This document shows positions 1 to 6,943 of a DNA stretch of 15,825 bases, in pieces. Made by a program: the position numbers and the translations under genes. This DNA is from Clostridiales bacterium (GTDB lineage Bacteria > Bacillota_A > Clostridia > Christensenellales > Borkfalkiaceae), in the NCBI GenBank assembly GCA_015055785.1, contig SVHQ01000019.1, positions 1 through 15,825 of the forward strand. The letters are read 5' to 3'. Position 1 is the first letter of the stretch; each line of letters begins with the position of its first letter. Below the pieces are notes generated by a model that saw only the letters and a list, made by a program, of their open reading frames with translations, ran no database searches and was not told the origin of the DNA.

Positions 1-371
<371 letters not shown>

Positions 372-382
372 AATTGTTTAAA

Positions 383-404
383 GTCGCTACCTTTCAGTAG
401 CAAC
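383..404 (-). other. Stem-loop in the 16S leader just before the mature 5' end
   Basis: The leader RNA can form an 8-bp stem (GTTGCTAC with GTAGCGAC, one G-U pair) closed by a six-base loop, about 12 nt before the mature 16S. A second leader hairpin (CCGAAC, loop TGAA, GTTCGG) lies at 559-574. Such leader hairpins commonly affect rRNA processing or antitermination. I found no convincing boxA. Confidence 0.4.
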
Positions 405-486
405 GGCTCTAACTTTGTTATCTCTTTGCTGACTTGCTTTCAAGGTTACTTAAATCTTACTTCAAGTTTCTTTGAAAAATTAACGG

Positions 487-514
487 AAATTACCTTCTAT
501 TTGCATTGTGTCAA
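487..514 (-). promoter_or_regulatory. Possible third rRNA promoter (P3), inside the leader
   Basis: On the minus strand there is a perfect -35 TTGACA (509-514), a 16-bp spacer and a -10-like TAATTT (487-492). The -10 is preceded by GG, as in P1 and P2 (GGTAATAT). The -10 is weaker than in the other two and the spacer is one base short, so this may be a weak or vestigial promoter. Confidence 0.35.
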
Positions 515-604
515 ATAAAATCTCATTTCTTTCTTATTCCATTTTTAATCTGCTTTTGCCGAACTTCAGTTCGGGCTGCTCGCTTTCGCCGCGACAGCTT
601 GTAT

Positions 605-634
605 ATATTACCACAAACCTCTCGCCTTTGTCAA
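605..634 (-). promoter_or_regulatory. rRNA operon promoter P2 (proximal)
   Basis: The minus strand carries -35 TTGACA at 629-634, an 18-bp spacer and -10 TAATAT at 605-610. The predicted start is near 597. The -10 lies in GGTAATAT and is followed by the motif CAAGCTGTC, which also follows P1. A run of A/T tracts lies directly upstream (641-700), where an UP element would sit. Confidence 0.85.
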
Positions 635-640
635 GCATTT

Positions 641-700
641 TTTTCAACTTTTTAAAAGTTTTTTTAACTTTTTTAAAGTTTTTTTAACTTTTTTAAAGTT
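641..700 (-). repeat. Three tandem 20-bp A/T-tract repeats upstream of rRNA P2
   Basis: The unit TTTTTAACTTTTTTAAAGTT (plus strand) occurs at 661-680 and exactly again at 681-700. A near copy with two or three changes lies at 641-660. Each unit contains the dyad AACTTT...AAAGTT. The 20-bp period is about two helical turns, so the A-tracts are in phase and the DNA is probably curved. Similar, more degenerate tracts lie at about 803-832, upstream of P1. An UP-element or bend role is inferred. Confidence 0.8.
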
Positions 701-760
701 TTTTTTCTTTTTCTCGCTTGCTTTCAGCTTTTTCGCGCCTTCCGCGCTGACAGCTTGACT

Positions 761-789
761 ATATTACCACTTTATTTCGTCATTGTCAA
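761..789 (-). promoter_or_regulatory. rRNA operon promoter P1 (distal)
   Basis: The minus strand carries -35 TTGACA at 784-789, a 17-bp spacer and -10 TAATAT at 761-766, in the same GGTAATAT context as P2. Downstream it shares CAAGCTGTC with P2 and then a GC-rich hairpin (GCGC, loop, GCGC). P1 and P2 lie 155 bp apart and look like a duplicated promoter module. A/T tracts precede it on the upstream side. Confidence 0.85.
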
Positions 790-898
790 ACATTTTTCAC
801 TACTTTTTTTAACTTTTTTGAAAATTTTTGAAAAACCTTTAAAGCCCTTACAACAAAAGGGTTTTGAATGCACAAACTAATATTTAAAGACAAATTTC

Positions 899-927
899 TT
901 GACTTACACGCGCGCGCGTGATACAAT
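899..927 (+). promoter_or_regulatory. Promoter of the 956-1234 gene, with a GC palindrome as spacer
   Basis: -35 TTGACT (899-904), a 17-bp spacer and -10 TACAAT (922-927) make a strong sigma-A-type promoter. The spacer consists almost entirely of the perfect 14-bp palindrome CACGCGCGCGCGTG at 907-920. A second, AT-only palindrome of 16 bp lies at 926-941, over the -10 end and start site. Divergent rRNA promoter P1 is about 110 bp away. Confidence 0.8.
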
Positions 928-955
928 ATTATATATAATATACGCGAGGTTTACC

Positions 956-1234
956 ATGTATAAAAAATTAAGAATAGCCTGCACCATTCTCTCCACGTTT
1001 TTTCTTGTTGCAATTTTCCCCGCAGGCGCAATTTGGGATTTTATGGGCTTTTTAGTTTGCGGCTTGGGCGCAGCTCTCTTTTTCGTCCTTATGCTTTTAT
1101 TTAAACAAAGCCAATTAGCACAAGAAGAAAAGAACAGCGCTTTAATCAATGAAACAAAGGAAACAAACGAAGCCCCCGAGTGTGAAAACAAAGAAGAAAC
1201 AAAAAATACCGACGACACAGCAAAAGAGGAATAA
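956..1234 (+). CDS. Small membrane protein with an acidic cytoplasmic-type tail
   Basis: This gene encodes 92 residues of no family I recognise. Residues 7-24 and 28-49 are two hydrophobic segments joined by a very short turn (PAGAIWDF). Residues 50-92 form a Glu/Lys/Asn/Thr-rich, probably disordered tail ending EEKETK-like and TAKEE. The start at 956 is chosen because GAGG lies 7 nt upstream and because a longer in-frame start at 899 would lie inside the promoter's -35 box. No terminator is obvious before the next promoter at 1268. The protein could be a holin-like or accessory membrane protein, but nothing here shows a function. Confidence 0.72.
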   Translation: MYKKLRIACTILSTFFLVAIFPAGAIWDFMGFLVCGLGAALFFVLMLLFKQSQLAQEEKNSALINETKETNEAPECENKEETKNTDDTAKEE

Positions 1235-1267
1235 GCGGCTTTTTTATAAATTTTGTCATAATTAAGG

Positions 1268-1296
1268 TTGACAAAATCATATTTTTAATGTATAAT
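1268..1296 (+). promoter_or_regulatory. Perfect consensus sigma-A promoter of the 1329-1571 gene
   Basis: TTGACA (1268-1273), a 17-bp spacer and TATAAT (1291-1296) match the housekeeping consensus at all twelve positions. The expected start is near 1303, giving a leader of about 25 nt with GGAGG at 1319-1323. Confidence 0.9.
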
Positions 1297-1328
1297 AAAA
1301 TTACAAAATTTTTTGACGGAGGCTCAAT

Positions 1329-1571
1329 ATGTTGGAATTTGATAAATGGTTTAACAAACAATCTACCCTCATCAAGGCTCTTTTGCTTCTTATCCCTGGC
1401 GTTAACTGGGTTTGCGAATGTCTTGTAAGATTGTCCGTTATGCTTAGAACAAAACAACCTGTACACATTATCGTGTTCGTATTGTTCATCGCAGTGGGCT
1501 GGGGCTGGTTCCTTGGTGCAATTGACTTTGTTTACATGTTGCTCAAAGGTCATCTTTTCCTTGCTGAATAA
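1329..1571 (+). CDS. Small two-helix membrane protein
   Basis: This gene encodes 80 residues. A short amphipathic start (DKWFNKQ) leads into a hydrophobic segment at about 14-37. A short basic loop (LRTKQPVH) follows, then a second hydrophobic segment at about 46-73 (HIIVFVLF to DFVYMLL). The layout, with a proline-glycine in helix 1, a small loop, and GW plus an aromatic-rich end to helix 2, recalls Pmp3/UPF0057 peptides. I could not establish homology. GGAGG lies 6 nt before the ATG. The gene is monocistronic, between a perfect promoter and a strong terminator, so it is probably highly expressed. Confidence 0.75.
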   Translation: MLEFDKWFNKQSTLIKALLLLIPGVNWVCECLVRLSVMLRTKQPVHIIVFVLFIAVGWGWFLGAIDFVYMLLKGHLFLAE

Positions 1572-1584
1572 TGACAAGAAACAA

Positions 1585-1619
1585 AAAAACTCGTCCTTTT
1601 ATGAGGGCGAGTTCTTTTT
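1585..1619 (+). terminator. Intrinsic terminator after the 1329-1571 gene
   Basis: A 9-bp stem (AACTCGTCC with GGGCGAGTT, one G-U pair) has an 8-nt loop and is followed by CTTTTTG. A preceding run of A residues lets the stem extend with the U tract. Confidence 0.88.
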
Positions 1620-1629
1620 GTTGTATTTG

Positions 1630-1679
1630 TAAGAAGTTTTCTTCTTATGTGCGATTTTTAAGAAGATATCTACTATAAT
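1630..1679 (+). promoter_or_regulatory. Promoter and probable operator of the small XRE regulator
   Basis: A perfect -10 TATAAT lies at 1674-1679, only 6 nt before the ATG at 1686. No good -35 is present (GCGATT or similar at the right distance). Upstream, the heptamer TAAGAAG occurs at 1630-1636 and 1659-1665, and inverted (CTTCTTA) at 1641-1647. The first two copies form an 18-bp inverted repeat. This layout fits binding by the regulator encoded immediately downstream, but that is an inference. Confidence 0.6.
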
Positions 1680-1685
1680 GAAACT

Positions 1686-1904
1686 ATGAAAATAGGCGAA
1701 AGAATTAAAGAATTAAGAATTGAAAAGGCACTTTCCCAAGCGGAACTGGCAAAAAACATCGGCGTCAGCCAAAAAGCGGTTGATTTTTGGGAACGTTCGG
1801 TGAACGAACCAAAGATAGGCTACGTCATGGCGCTGGTTGATTATTTTGACGTTTCCTTTGATGAATTTTTTGCTGATATTGATAAACCGCGCACAGATAA
1901 TTAA
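1686..1904 (+). CDS. Minimal XRE/Cro-type HTH transcriptional regulator
   Basis: This 72-residue protein is almost only a DNA-binding domain. Residues 1-60 follow the HTH_3 pattern: ERIKELRIEKALSQAELA, then the turn GVSQKAVDFWERSVNEP containing the recognition helix, then helices ending in FDVSFDEFF. It ends in a short charged tail, with no effector or dimerisation domain beyond the fold itself. The predicted transcription start coincides with the ATG and no Shine-Dalgarno is visible, so the mRNA may be leaderless. It likely binds its own promoter heptamers. The gene converges on the giant secreted-protein gene across a shared terminator. The same fold occurs in restriction-modification C proteins and phage repressors, but no such partner is in the window. 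Confidence 0.88.
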   Translation: MKIGERIKELRIEKALSQAELAKNIGVSQKAVDFWERSVNEPKIGYVMALVDYFDVSFDEFFADIDKPRTDN

Positions 1905-1928
1905 AAGAGACAATTAAAAGAGATAGTT

Positions 1929-1959
1929 AAAACTCCCGTTTCGAAAAACGGGAGTTTTT
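1929..1959. terminator. Bidirectional terminator between convergent genes
   Basis: A perfect 13-bp stem (1929-1941 with 1946-1958) has the tetraloop CGAA. It carries A residues on the left arm and T residues on the right, so it can stop transcripts from both the XRE gene (plus) and the giant secreted-protein operon (minus). A 12-bp direct repeat, AATTAAAAGAGA, lies just before it at 1899-1910 and 1912-1923. Confidence 0.93.
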
Positions 1960-1964
1960 GTTGT

Positions 1965-4900
1965 TTAAATTCTACCAAAATGTACGTTTTCAATTGTGAT
2001 GCTAACAGGTTGGTAGCCGAGCGCCGCATTATCCTTGTCGATCAATTCATTAGAATCAAATCGAAGCACCATATCATTAAAAGTCATGTTGCCGTTTTCA
2101 TCCACGGTGTATAAATCGGAAATGCTTACGTTAAACATAGCATGTTCAACGGCTTGGGGTTCTTCCAATTTCACCATTACATCTTTGTCATTCAAGATGT
2201 GTGCCGTCAGCAAATTGTTAGAAGCAAAGGTAAGCCCTACAAGGTCGTATCCATTCTTGTAAGCGATTTCGAATACGGAAGCCTTAATACGTACTTCATA
2301 ACCAGTATTGCCTTCTTTTATATTGCTGGTGTATTCTATGTGTCCGTTTGATTTAAAGTTCAAAGCACTTCCGCCTTGCTCAACCTCCCACATATCCTGT
2401 CTTGCCGCAATATCCTTGATTGTGTAAAGCTGGTAATTTACAGTAACTTCACCCGTAAATTCATTGGTGTAGTAAATACAGAAACCGCTTTCAAGGTTTT
2501 CATGATAGGTGAACGCATACGAATAGGTACTACCGTCTTGACTCTCAACCCAACCTTCGTTAGGATCTACCGCAACAACCCCTGCCGTATTCCAGCCGTG
2601 ACCATAAAGCAACGCGCCTGCCGTCAACGCTGCTTTCTGCGCGCTTGTTAACGTAATTTTACCGACAATTTCCGAATAACCTCTCGTATCCAACCAGAAA
2701 CGCGCTTCCGATTGATTAGAATACAACTGAGCCTGTTTTTCACCCGTTTTTTCACCGTTTTGCTTTATATTTTCTTCAAAAATAGCCGTGTAGTGGGTCT
2801 CATTCGCGTGTTTAATTTTAAACTCGGTAAACGCATACTGTATTTTAATCCAAGCATCCGTAGGGAAATTAGCACCGACATAATTCAAAGCAATTCTAAA
2901 TCCACTAGCTTCTGGATTACAATAAGTGAAGAAAGTTGTATACGATACTACGCTCCCATCTACGGTATTTTTTTCTACATTATCCGGCAAATTAACCATC
3001 TGCCCGTCAGGCGTACCATACGTAATCCCTGCTTTGCTTAAATCGAAATTCGCAGTCAAATACAAGGAAATGCTTTCATTCTGTGCCATAGCAGCAAAAT
3101 CAAACACCGTATTCTTTTGCACGTTGGTTGCGTTTAATTTCGTCCAACCTTCCGTCTGCAATACTTCCGTTATTACTACGTCTCCATCACTCGCACCAGT
3201 TGCATCGAAATTATCCACGTAAATGCTGACGTCAATCGTACCCTTTGTCATCCCCTTAGGTAAGTCTTTATAGGAAATTTTGAAGCCTTCCTTAAACACA
3301 GCCGTTACCGTAATTGTTTGTTTATACTTTCCACTGCTTTCATCGCCTGGTGCAAAGTTTTCCCAAACTATATCTCCCTCATTATAACCAAACAAATACT
3401 TTAAACAAGAGAAATCCCAATCAGCAGAAACAGTCAACGAAATAGTCTTTTCGTTTTCCGTATCCAAAACAGGCATGGTGAATATCGTACCCACAACACC
3501 GGTGAGCCTTTCCACCTTTACGCCGTCATCGTCTAAAAATTCGCTAACCTCTATCCCTGCTTGATGCATTTGGGGAACAAACGCATAATATTCTACGGAC
3601 GCGTCCTTTGCAAGCGTATAACGAAGCTGCATCGTACCAACGCAAGAATTTGTATCACCGACATTATCATCACGCCAATGGATATTAAACCCTTTCTCCA
3701 TATACGCGTGCGAATAGGTTATTTCCGTCCACCAAATCGTCTTTTCGCCGTCTACCTTAATACTGTCTACACCTTTAAACTGGCGCATACCTGCCTTATA
3801 ACCAGACCACTCATTATTACCATACCAGAATCCCTCAAAATCGAAATCGGCAGTAATTTCCACGGTGATGGTGTGATGGTCACGCATATTAATATTAAAT
3901 TCTACGCCTGCTTTTGCGGTTTCGGCATCTTTCACTTGCAAAAATTCGTTAAAAATACCTTCACTATAAGGATAGCCCCAAGTATCTGCATGGATAGTTT
4001 CGTTGCCTGCGCTATCAAAGGTACTATGCTTATTTGCGCCTGAGTTTGCCAAAATTAACATAGCCGTACCAGGTTTTTCCAAGCCAAAGTGGAAAGCAGT
4101 ATTCTCACCTAATTCCGCCGCTTTTCGCACTGTTTCTGGCATTACGCAAAGATGTGAAAAACCGTTCTCATCCACATGACAAGCCGTAAGTTCCTTATGA
4201 TGTGCTTCGTCTACTCCCTTGAAATGGTAGAAGAAAGCCTTTGTGTTCTCCCCTTTTGTCAGATATTTAAACGCAAAGGACATAGATACACCTGCAGAAA
4301 TATCGTATTCAATCGATGCTTTCGGTCTTTCAAAATAGGTGTTATCTTCCATCGTTTCAATAACGAGGTTACCATCCTTATACGCCGCATACGCGTTGGT
4401 GGTGGGAGTATTCACTTCTTGATTATTTACCGTTGTCTTTATAAATTTACCCCATGACGTCGTTTCAGAGCTTCTATACATTTTAATATTTGAAAGCTGC
4501 ACCTTTGCCGTTGAGGATATTCCTTCCCCCCACAAAGATCTATATCCTCTAAACAACAAGGAATCACACGTGCCGTCGGCTTTTTTAAATACAGTCAAAT
4601 CAATACGGTCTGTACGCGACAAACTTGCATTGGTTTTTTTATAAATTATCGAGGTTTTCTTTTCAACGTTGGCACTACCATTCACCGTTTCCAGTTTTGT
4701 AAGAGTACCAATACCACCGCTCACCGATACGTCGCATACCATGTGCGTATAGCCTTCATTCAACGCGTTCAGAATAAAGTCCCCAGAAAGCTCTAACGAA
4801 CCGCCATTACTGGTAATTGTACCTTTCTCTTCATCAACCGTTAATTTACCATAACCAAACCAACCCACAAGCGTACCGATGAAATTTTGGCTTTGGTCGC

Positions 4901-6344
4901 CTTTTGATTCATAGTTTTTATCCTCGAATACTTGGTCGGAAATCGTACCTGCATTCAAAGTCGCTTCAATCTTTATCACACTGTTGTTTGCTTTTCCGCT
5001 AAGAGAAACTTCATATTTGCCTTCATTGTTTGGCGTTACGCTCTTACCGTCAACAGACACCGTTAACGTACCGTGAGAATACCCAACGTCGGGAATAATT
5101 TTAAAGAAGAACGACTCTGCACCATTCAAGGAAATATACGAAAGCTCTGCGCCCTGCTTCCCCTCAATCTCCATTGTACATCTCGTGCCGCTGAATTGAA
5201 TATCACAATGGTCTTCATTGTAATAATAATTCAGCTCTGTTTTATGGTTTGCATACACGATATCATTCAAATGGGAACGAGCCCCGTCATACGTATAAAA
5301 ATCATAGCCCTTTGGATCCGTATCCGAAACAGATACCGTATTCGCCGTATAGGTGGTTGTATTACCGCTTTCTGCCTTCGTGTATAACGGCACAGCAGGC
5401 ATTGGTATAGTCTCCACGATTTCCTCTCTTCCTAAAGGATCCACTTTAATATGATTTACCGTATAGGTATATGTTCTATCGGGAATAGGCGTATTAGTAC
5501 CAACATCCGTACACGTCGTATAATTGTCCTTAAGCCAAGTTTTTTGAGTGGAGTTAGGTGCTTTGTCAGAAGTATCCTGAATTGCGCGCTGTGCTACGTA
5601 CACCATCGAACGCGCGTTTGATTCCTCTACTTCCGTCATGTAATATTGCACTGTTTTTTCTCCAGTTTTATTATCGATTTCGGTATACTCAATATACGCA
5701 ACGCCGATAAATTCACGGGTAAGCTGATTTTTGGCAATATTGATAATCGAACAATACACTTCTTTTTCACGTGTATCGAAGTCCTCTTCAGGTAAATCTA
5801 TATGATACCAACCGCTGATTTTCGTTAAACCCTCGGCAGGTTGCATTCTTCCGTCTATGTAATATTCGGGATTGCTGCCAAATATATTTTCTACGGTGAT
5901 AGGGACGTTCTGATGATAATCATAGGGAATAATTAACATCCCATAGCCCACACTTATTCGTTTTGCCGTGGATTTCTCCATTTGCTCCAAGGTATTATAG
6001 ACGTTTTTATTAATATACGCCGTAAAGCGCATACCGTTTCTACTCGTATTATCCTTTAAACGCACTGCCGCACCGTCTTTCATTTTTAAAGAGGATACGT
6101 CCAAATCACCTAAATAGGTATGAATAATCGGATTAGAAGTAGGTTCTTTTTGGGTTTCCCCTTCTATTTCTTCAACTTCCGTCTCTTCACTTTCGCTTTC
6201 CGTATTTTGTGTAAGCTCCGCCGTCTCCGCGTTTTCAGTCGTTTCCGCCATCGCAGGAATGGAAAGCGTTTTAAAAGCGCCCGACAAACAAATCACGCCC
6301 ATCGTAGCCAATAAAATTGTTAATAAATTTCTCAATTTTTTCAT
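1965..6344 (-). CDS. Very large secreted multi-domain protein with four C-terminal repeat modules
   Basis: This gene encodes 1459 residues. Residues 1-33 are a Sec signal peptide (MKKLRNLL, hydrophobic core, likely cut after AMA). Residues 34-70 are an acidic Glu/Thr linker. Residues about 75-260 form a domain with NGMRFTAYINK, GMLIIPYDY and ARSMVYVAQRAI, a pattern I associate with large secreted proteins of gut Firmicutes. Residues 290-465 look like beta-rich Ig-like segments. About 470-630 and 640-815 look like jelly-roll or carbohydrate-binding-type modules, and 1310-1459 may be another (inferred). About 820-1308 hold four diverged copies of an 80-90-residue module. There is no LPXTG sorting signal, C-terminal helix, S-layer repeat or recognisable catalytic motif, so it is probably released or held non-covalently. 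AGGAGG lies 9 nt before the ATG. The gene is probably co-transcribed with, and coupled to, the upstream 46-codon gene. Function unknown; adhesin or glycan binding is a guess. Confidence 0.9.
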   Translation of the reverse strand: MKKLRNLLTILLATMGVICLSGAFKTLSIPAMAETTENAETAELTQNTESESEETEVEEIEGETQKEPTSNPIIHTYLGDLDVSSLKMKDGAAVRLKDNTSRNGMRFTAYINKNVYNTLEQMEKSTAKRISVGYGMLIIPYDYHQNVPITVENIFGSNPEYYIDGRMQPAEGLTKISGWYHIDLPEEDFDTREKEVYCSIINIAKNQLTREFIGVAYIEYTEIDNKTGEKTVQYYMTEVEESNARSMVYVAQRAIQDTSDKAPNSTQKTWLKDNYTTCTDVGTNTPIPDRTYTYTVNHIKVDPLGREEIVETIPMPAVPLYTKAESGNTTTYTANTVSVSDTDPKGYDFYTYDGARSHLNDIVYANHKTELNYYYNEDHCDIQFSGTRCTMEIEGKQGAELSYISLNGAESFFFKIIPDVGYSHGTLTVSVDGKSVTPNNEGKYEVSLSGKANNSVIKIEATLNAGTISDQVFEDKNYESKGDQSQNFIGTLVGWFGYGKLTVDEEKGTITSNGGSLELSGDFILNALNEGYTHMVCDVSVSGGIGTLTKLETVNGSANVEKKTSIIYKKTNASLSRTDRIDLTVFKKADGTCDSLLFRGYRSLWGEGISSTAKVQLSNIKMYRSSETTSWGKFIKTTVNNQEVNTPTTNAYAAYKDGNLVIETMEDNTYFERPKASIEYDISAGVSMSFAFKYLTKGENTKAFFYHFKGVDEAHHKELTACHVDENGFSHLCVMPETVRKAAELGENTAFHFGLEKPGTAMLILANSGANKHSTFDSAGNETIHADTWGYPYSEGIFNEFLQVKDAETAKAGVEFNINMRDHHTITVEITADFDFEGFWYGNNEWSGYKAGMRQFKGVDSIKVDGEKTIWWTEITYSHAYMEKGFNIHWRDDNVGDTNSCVGTMQLRYTLAKDASVEYYAFVPQMHQAGIEVSEFLDDDGVKVERLTGVVGTIFTMPVLDTENEKTISLTVSADWDFSCLKYLFGYNEGDIVWENFAPGDESSGKYKQTITVTAVFKEGFKISYKDLPKGMTKGTIDVSIYVDNFDATGASDGDVVITEVLQTEGWTKLNATNVQKNTVFDFAAMAQNESISLYLTANFDLSKAGITYGTPDGQMVNLPDNVEKNTVDGSVVSYTTFFTYCNPEASGFRIALNYVGANFPTDAWIKIQYAFTEFKIKHANETHYTAIFEENIKQNGEKTGEKQAQLYSNQSEARFWLDTRGYSEIVGKITLTSAQKAALTAGALLYGHGWNTAGVVAVDPNEGWVESQDGSTYSYAFTYHENLESGFCIYYTNEFTGEVTVNYQLYTIKDIAARQDMWEVEQGGSALNFKSNGHIEYTSNIKEGNTGYEVRIKASVFEIAYKNGYDLVGLTFASNNLLTAHILNDKDVMVKLEEPQAVEHAMFNVSISDLYTVDENGNMTFNDMVLRFDSNELIDKDNAALGYQPVSITIENVHFGRI

Positions 6345-6356
6345 TGTTTCGCCCTC

Positions 6357-6497
6357 CTATTTATTTTCCGACCAACCATCGTCGCCATAAGCTTTATCGC
6401 CGTCTATTTCCGCGTCGTTTTCCGGCAACGTCCGTACGAAGTTTTCCGTAAACAACATGAGTTTTAATGTAGGCATTTCATATACCTTCTCTTTCAT
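6357..6497 (-). CDS. 46-residue peptide gene coupled to the giant secreted protein
   Basis: This short ORF starts at ATG 6495-6497 behind a strong AAAGGAGG (7 nt spacing) and ends in TAG at 6357-6359. The stop codon overlaps the AGGAGG that serves the 1459-residue protein, leaving 12 nt between the genes. The N-terminal half reads MKEKVYEMPTLKLMLFTENF and the C-terminal half is acidic and Gly/Asp-rich, ending GDDGWSENK. There is no signal peptide, membrane segment or double-glycine leader. From memory, peptides with a K-x-Y-E-x-P-x-(L/I)-x-(L/I)-x-x-F-x-x-E start are frequent in clostridial genomes, but I know of no assigned function. It could be a translational-coupling leader, a chaperone-like partner or a peptide precursor. 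The coding call rests on the two well-placed ribosome binding sites and the uninterrupted frame. Confidence 0.75.
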   Translation of the reverse strand: MKEKVYEMPTLKLMLFTENFVRTLPENDAEIDGDKAYGDDGWSENK

Positions 6498-6530
6498 ATA
6501 TGCCTCCTTTCGACTTTTTATATATTTTTT

Positions 6531-6566
6531 TTCTTAAGCTTACAATTATTCTTAAGCTTACAATTA
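6531..6566 (-). repeat. Exact 18-bp tandem repeat in the leader of the peptide/secreted-protein operon
   Basis: TTCTTAAGCTTACAATTA (plus strand) occurs twice head to tail at 6531-6548 and 6549-6566 with no mismatch. Each copy contains the palindrome TTAAGCTTA, giving 8-10-base self-complementary cores spaced 18 bp apart. It lies between the predicted transcription start (about 6607) and the first start codon (6497). It may be an operator pair or an RNA element. Confidence 0.85.
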
Positions 6567-6570
6567 TATT

Positions 6571-6594
6571 TATAATATAATGAATTATATTATA
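6571..6594 (-). repeat. AT-only inverted repeat near the 5' end of the operon transcript
   Basis: Two perfect 11-bp arms (TATAATATAAT and ATTATATTATA) are separated by GA. In RNA they would form a hairpin about 13 nt from the predicted start. AT-rich DNA gives such repeats by chance more often than other DNA, so a role is uncertain. Confidence 0.5.
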
Positions 6595-6613
6595 TTTCCA
6601 AAATTACAGTCCA

Positions 6614-6642
6614 ATTATAGAACAACTCTTTTTTCTTGTCAA
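6614..6642 (-). promoter_or_regulatory. Perfect consensus promoter of the peptide/secreted-protein operon
   Basis: The minus strand has TTGACA (6637-6642), a 17-bp spacer and TATAAT (6614-6619), with A/T-rich sequence upstream. The expected start is near 6607, giving a leader of about 110 nt that holds the inverted repeat and the 18-bp tandem repeat. Confidence 0.88.
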
Positions 6643-6785
6643 TGATTTTCACTAAACTTTCATATAATTTTATTATTTTTTCTCTTCTTTTTATGGTAAT
6701 TGTTTTGTTGCAGAAAAAACTTTTTTAATTTTTAGACAATTTTCTAACCTAAATTCATTTGAACGCAATAACTATACTCCCCCTT

Positions 6786-6807
6786 GCGTTACAAAAGCGT
6801 TACAAAA
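6786..6807. repeat. 11-bp tandem repeat GCGTTACAAAA
   Basis: GCGTTACAAAA occurs twice in direct succession (6786-6796 and 6797-6807). TTGCGTT at 6784-6790 also pairs with AACGCAA at 6762-6768. The repeat sits just past the ParB-family gene's terminator. No function is apparent. Confidence 0.6.
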
Positions 6808-6838
6808 TAAAAAACGAAAGGAAAATTCCTATCGCTTT
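6805..6838 (-). terminator. Terminator downstream of the ParB-family gene
   Basis: In the leftward transcript, 6827-6838 pairs with 6811-6822 in a 12-position stem (one G-U pair, one U-U mismatch) with a 4-nt loop. It is followed by TTTTTTATTTT. It lies about 105 nt past the stop codon of the ParB-family gene. Confidence 0.7.
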
Positions 6839-6871
6839 TATTTATATTTTTAAAAGACCGAATAAATATCT

Positions 6872-6886
6872 ACTGGCATAGCCAGT
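6872..6886. repeat. Short perfect hairpin ACTGGC-ATA-GCCAGT
   Basis: Perfect 6-bp arms enclose ATA, 58 bp past the ParB-family stop codon. On the plus strand it is followed by GATTTTT, which is only a weak U tract. It may belong to the 3' UTR of the ftsH/ParB-family transcript. I cannot identify it further. Confidence 0.4.
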
Positions 6887-6943
6887 GATTTTTACTTTTC
6901 GAGGTGAATTATTCTATCAAGTGCTTTTCTTCTATGCTTTCCT

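Noticed and set aside
845..861. CCCTT...AAGGG hairpin upstream of rRNA P1 as a terminator
   Set aside because: The stem is only 5 bp and lacks a U tract in either direction; no gene needs it there.
3561..4043. 160-codon frame antisense to the giant secreted protein
   Set aside because: No ribosome binding site, no recognisable domain, and the opposite strand has a continuous 1459-codon frame with a signal peptide.
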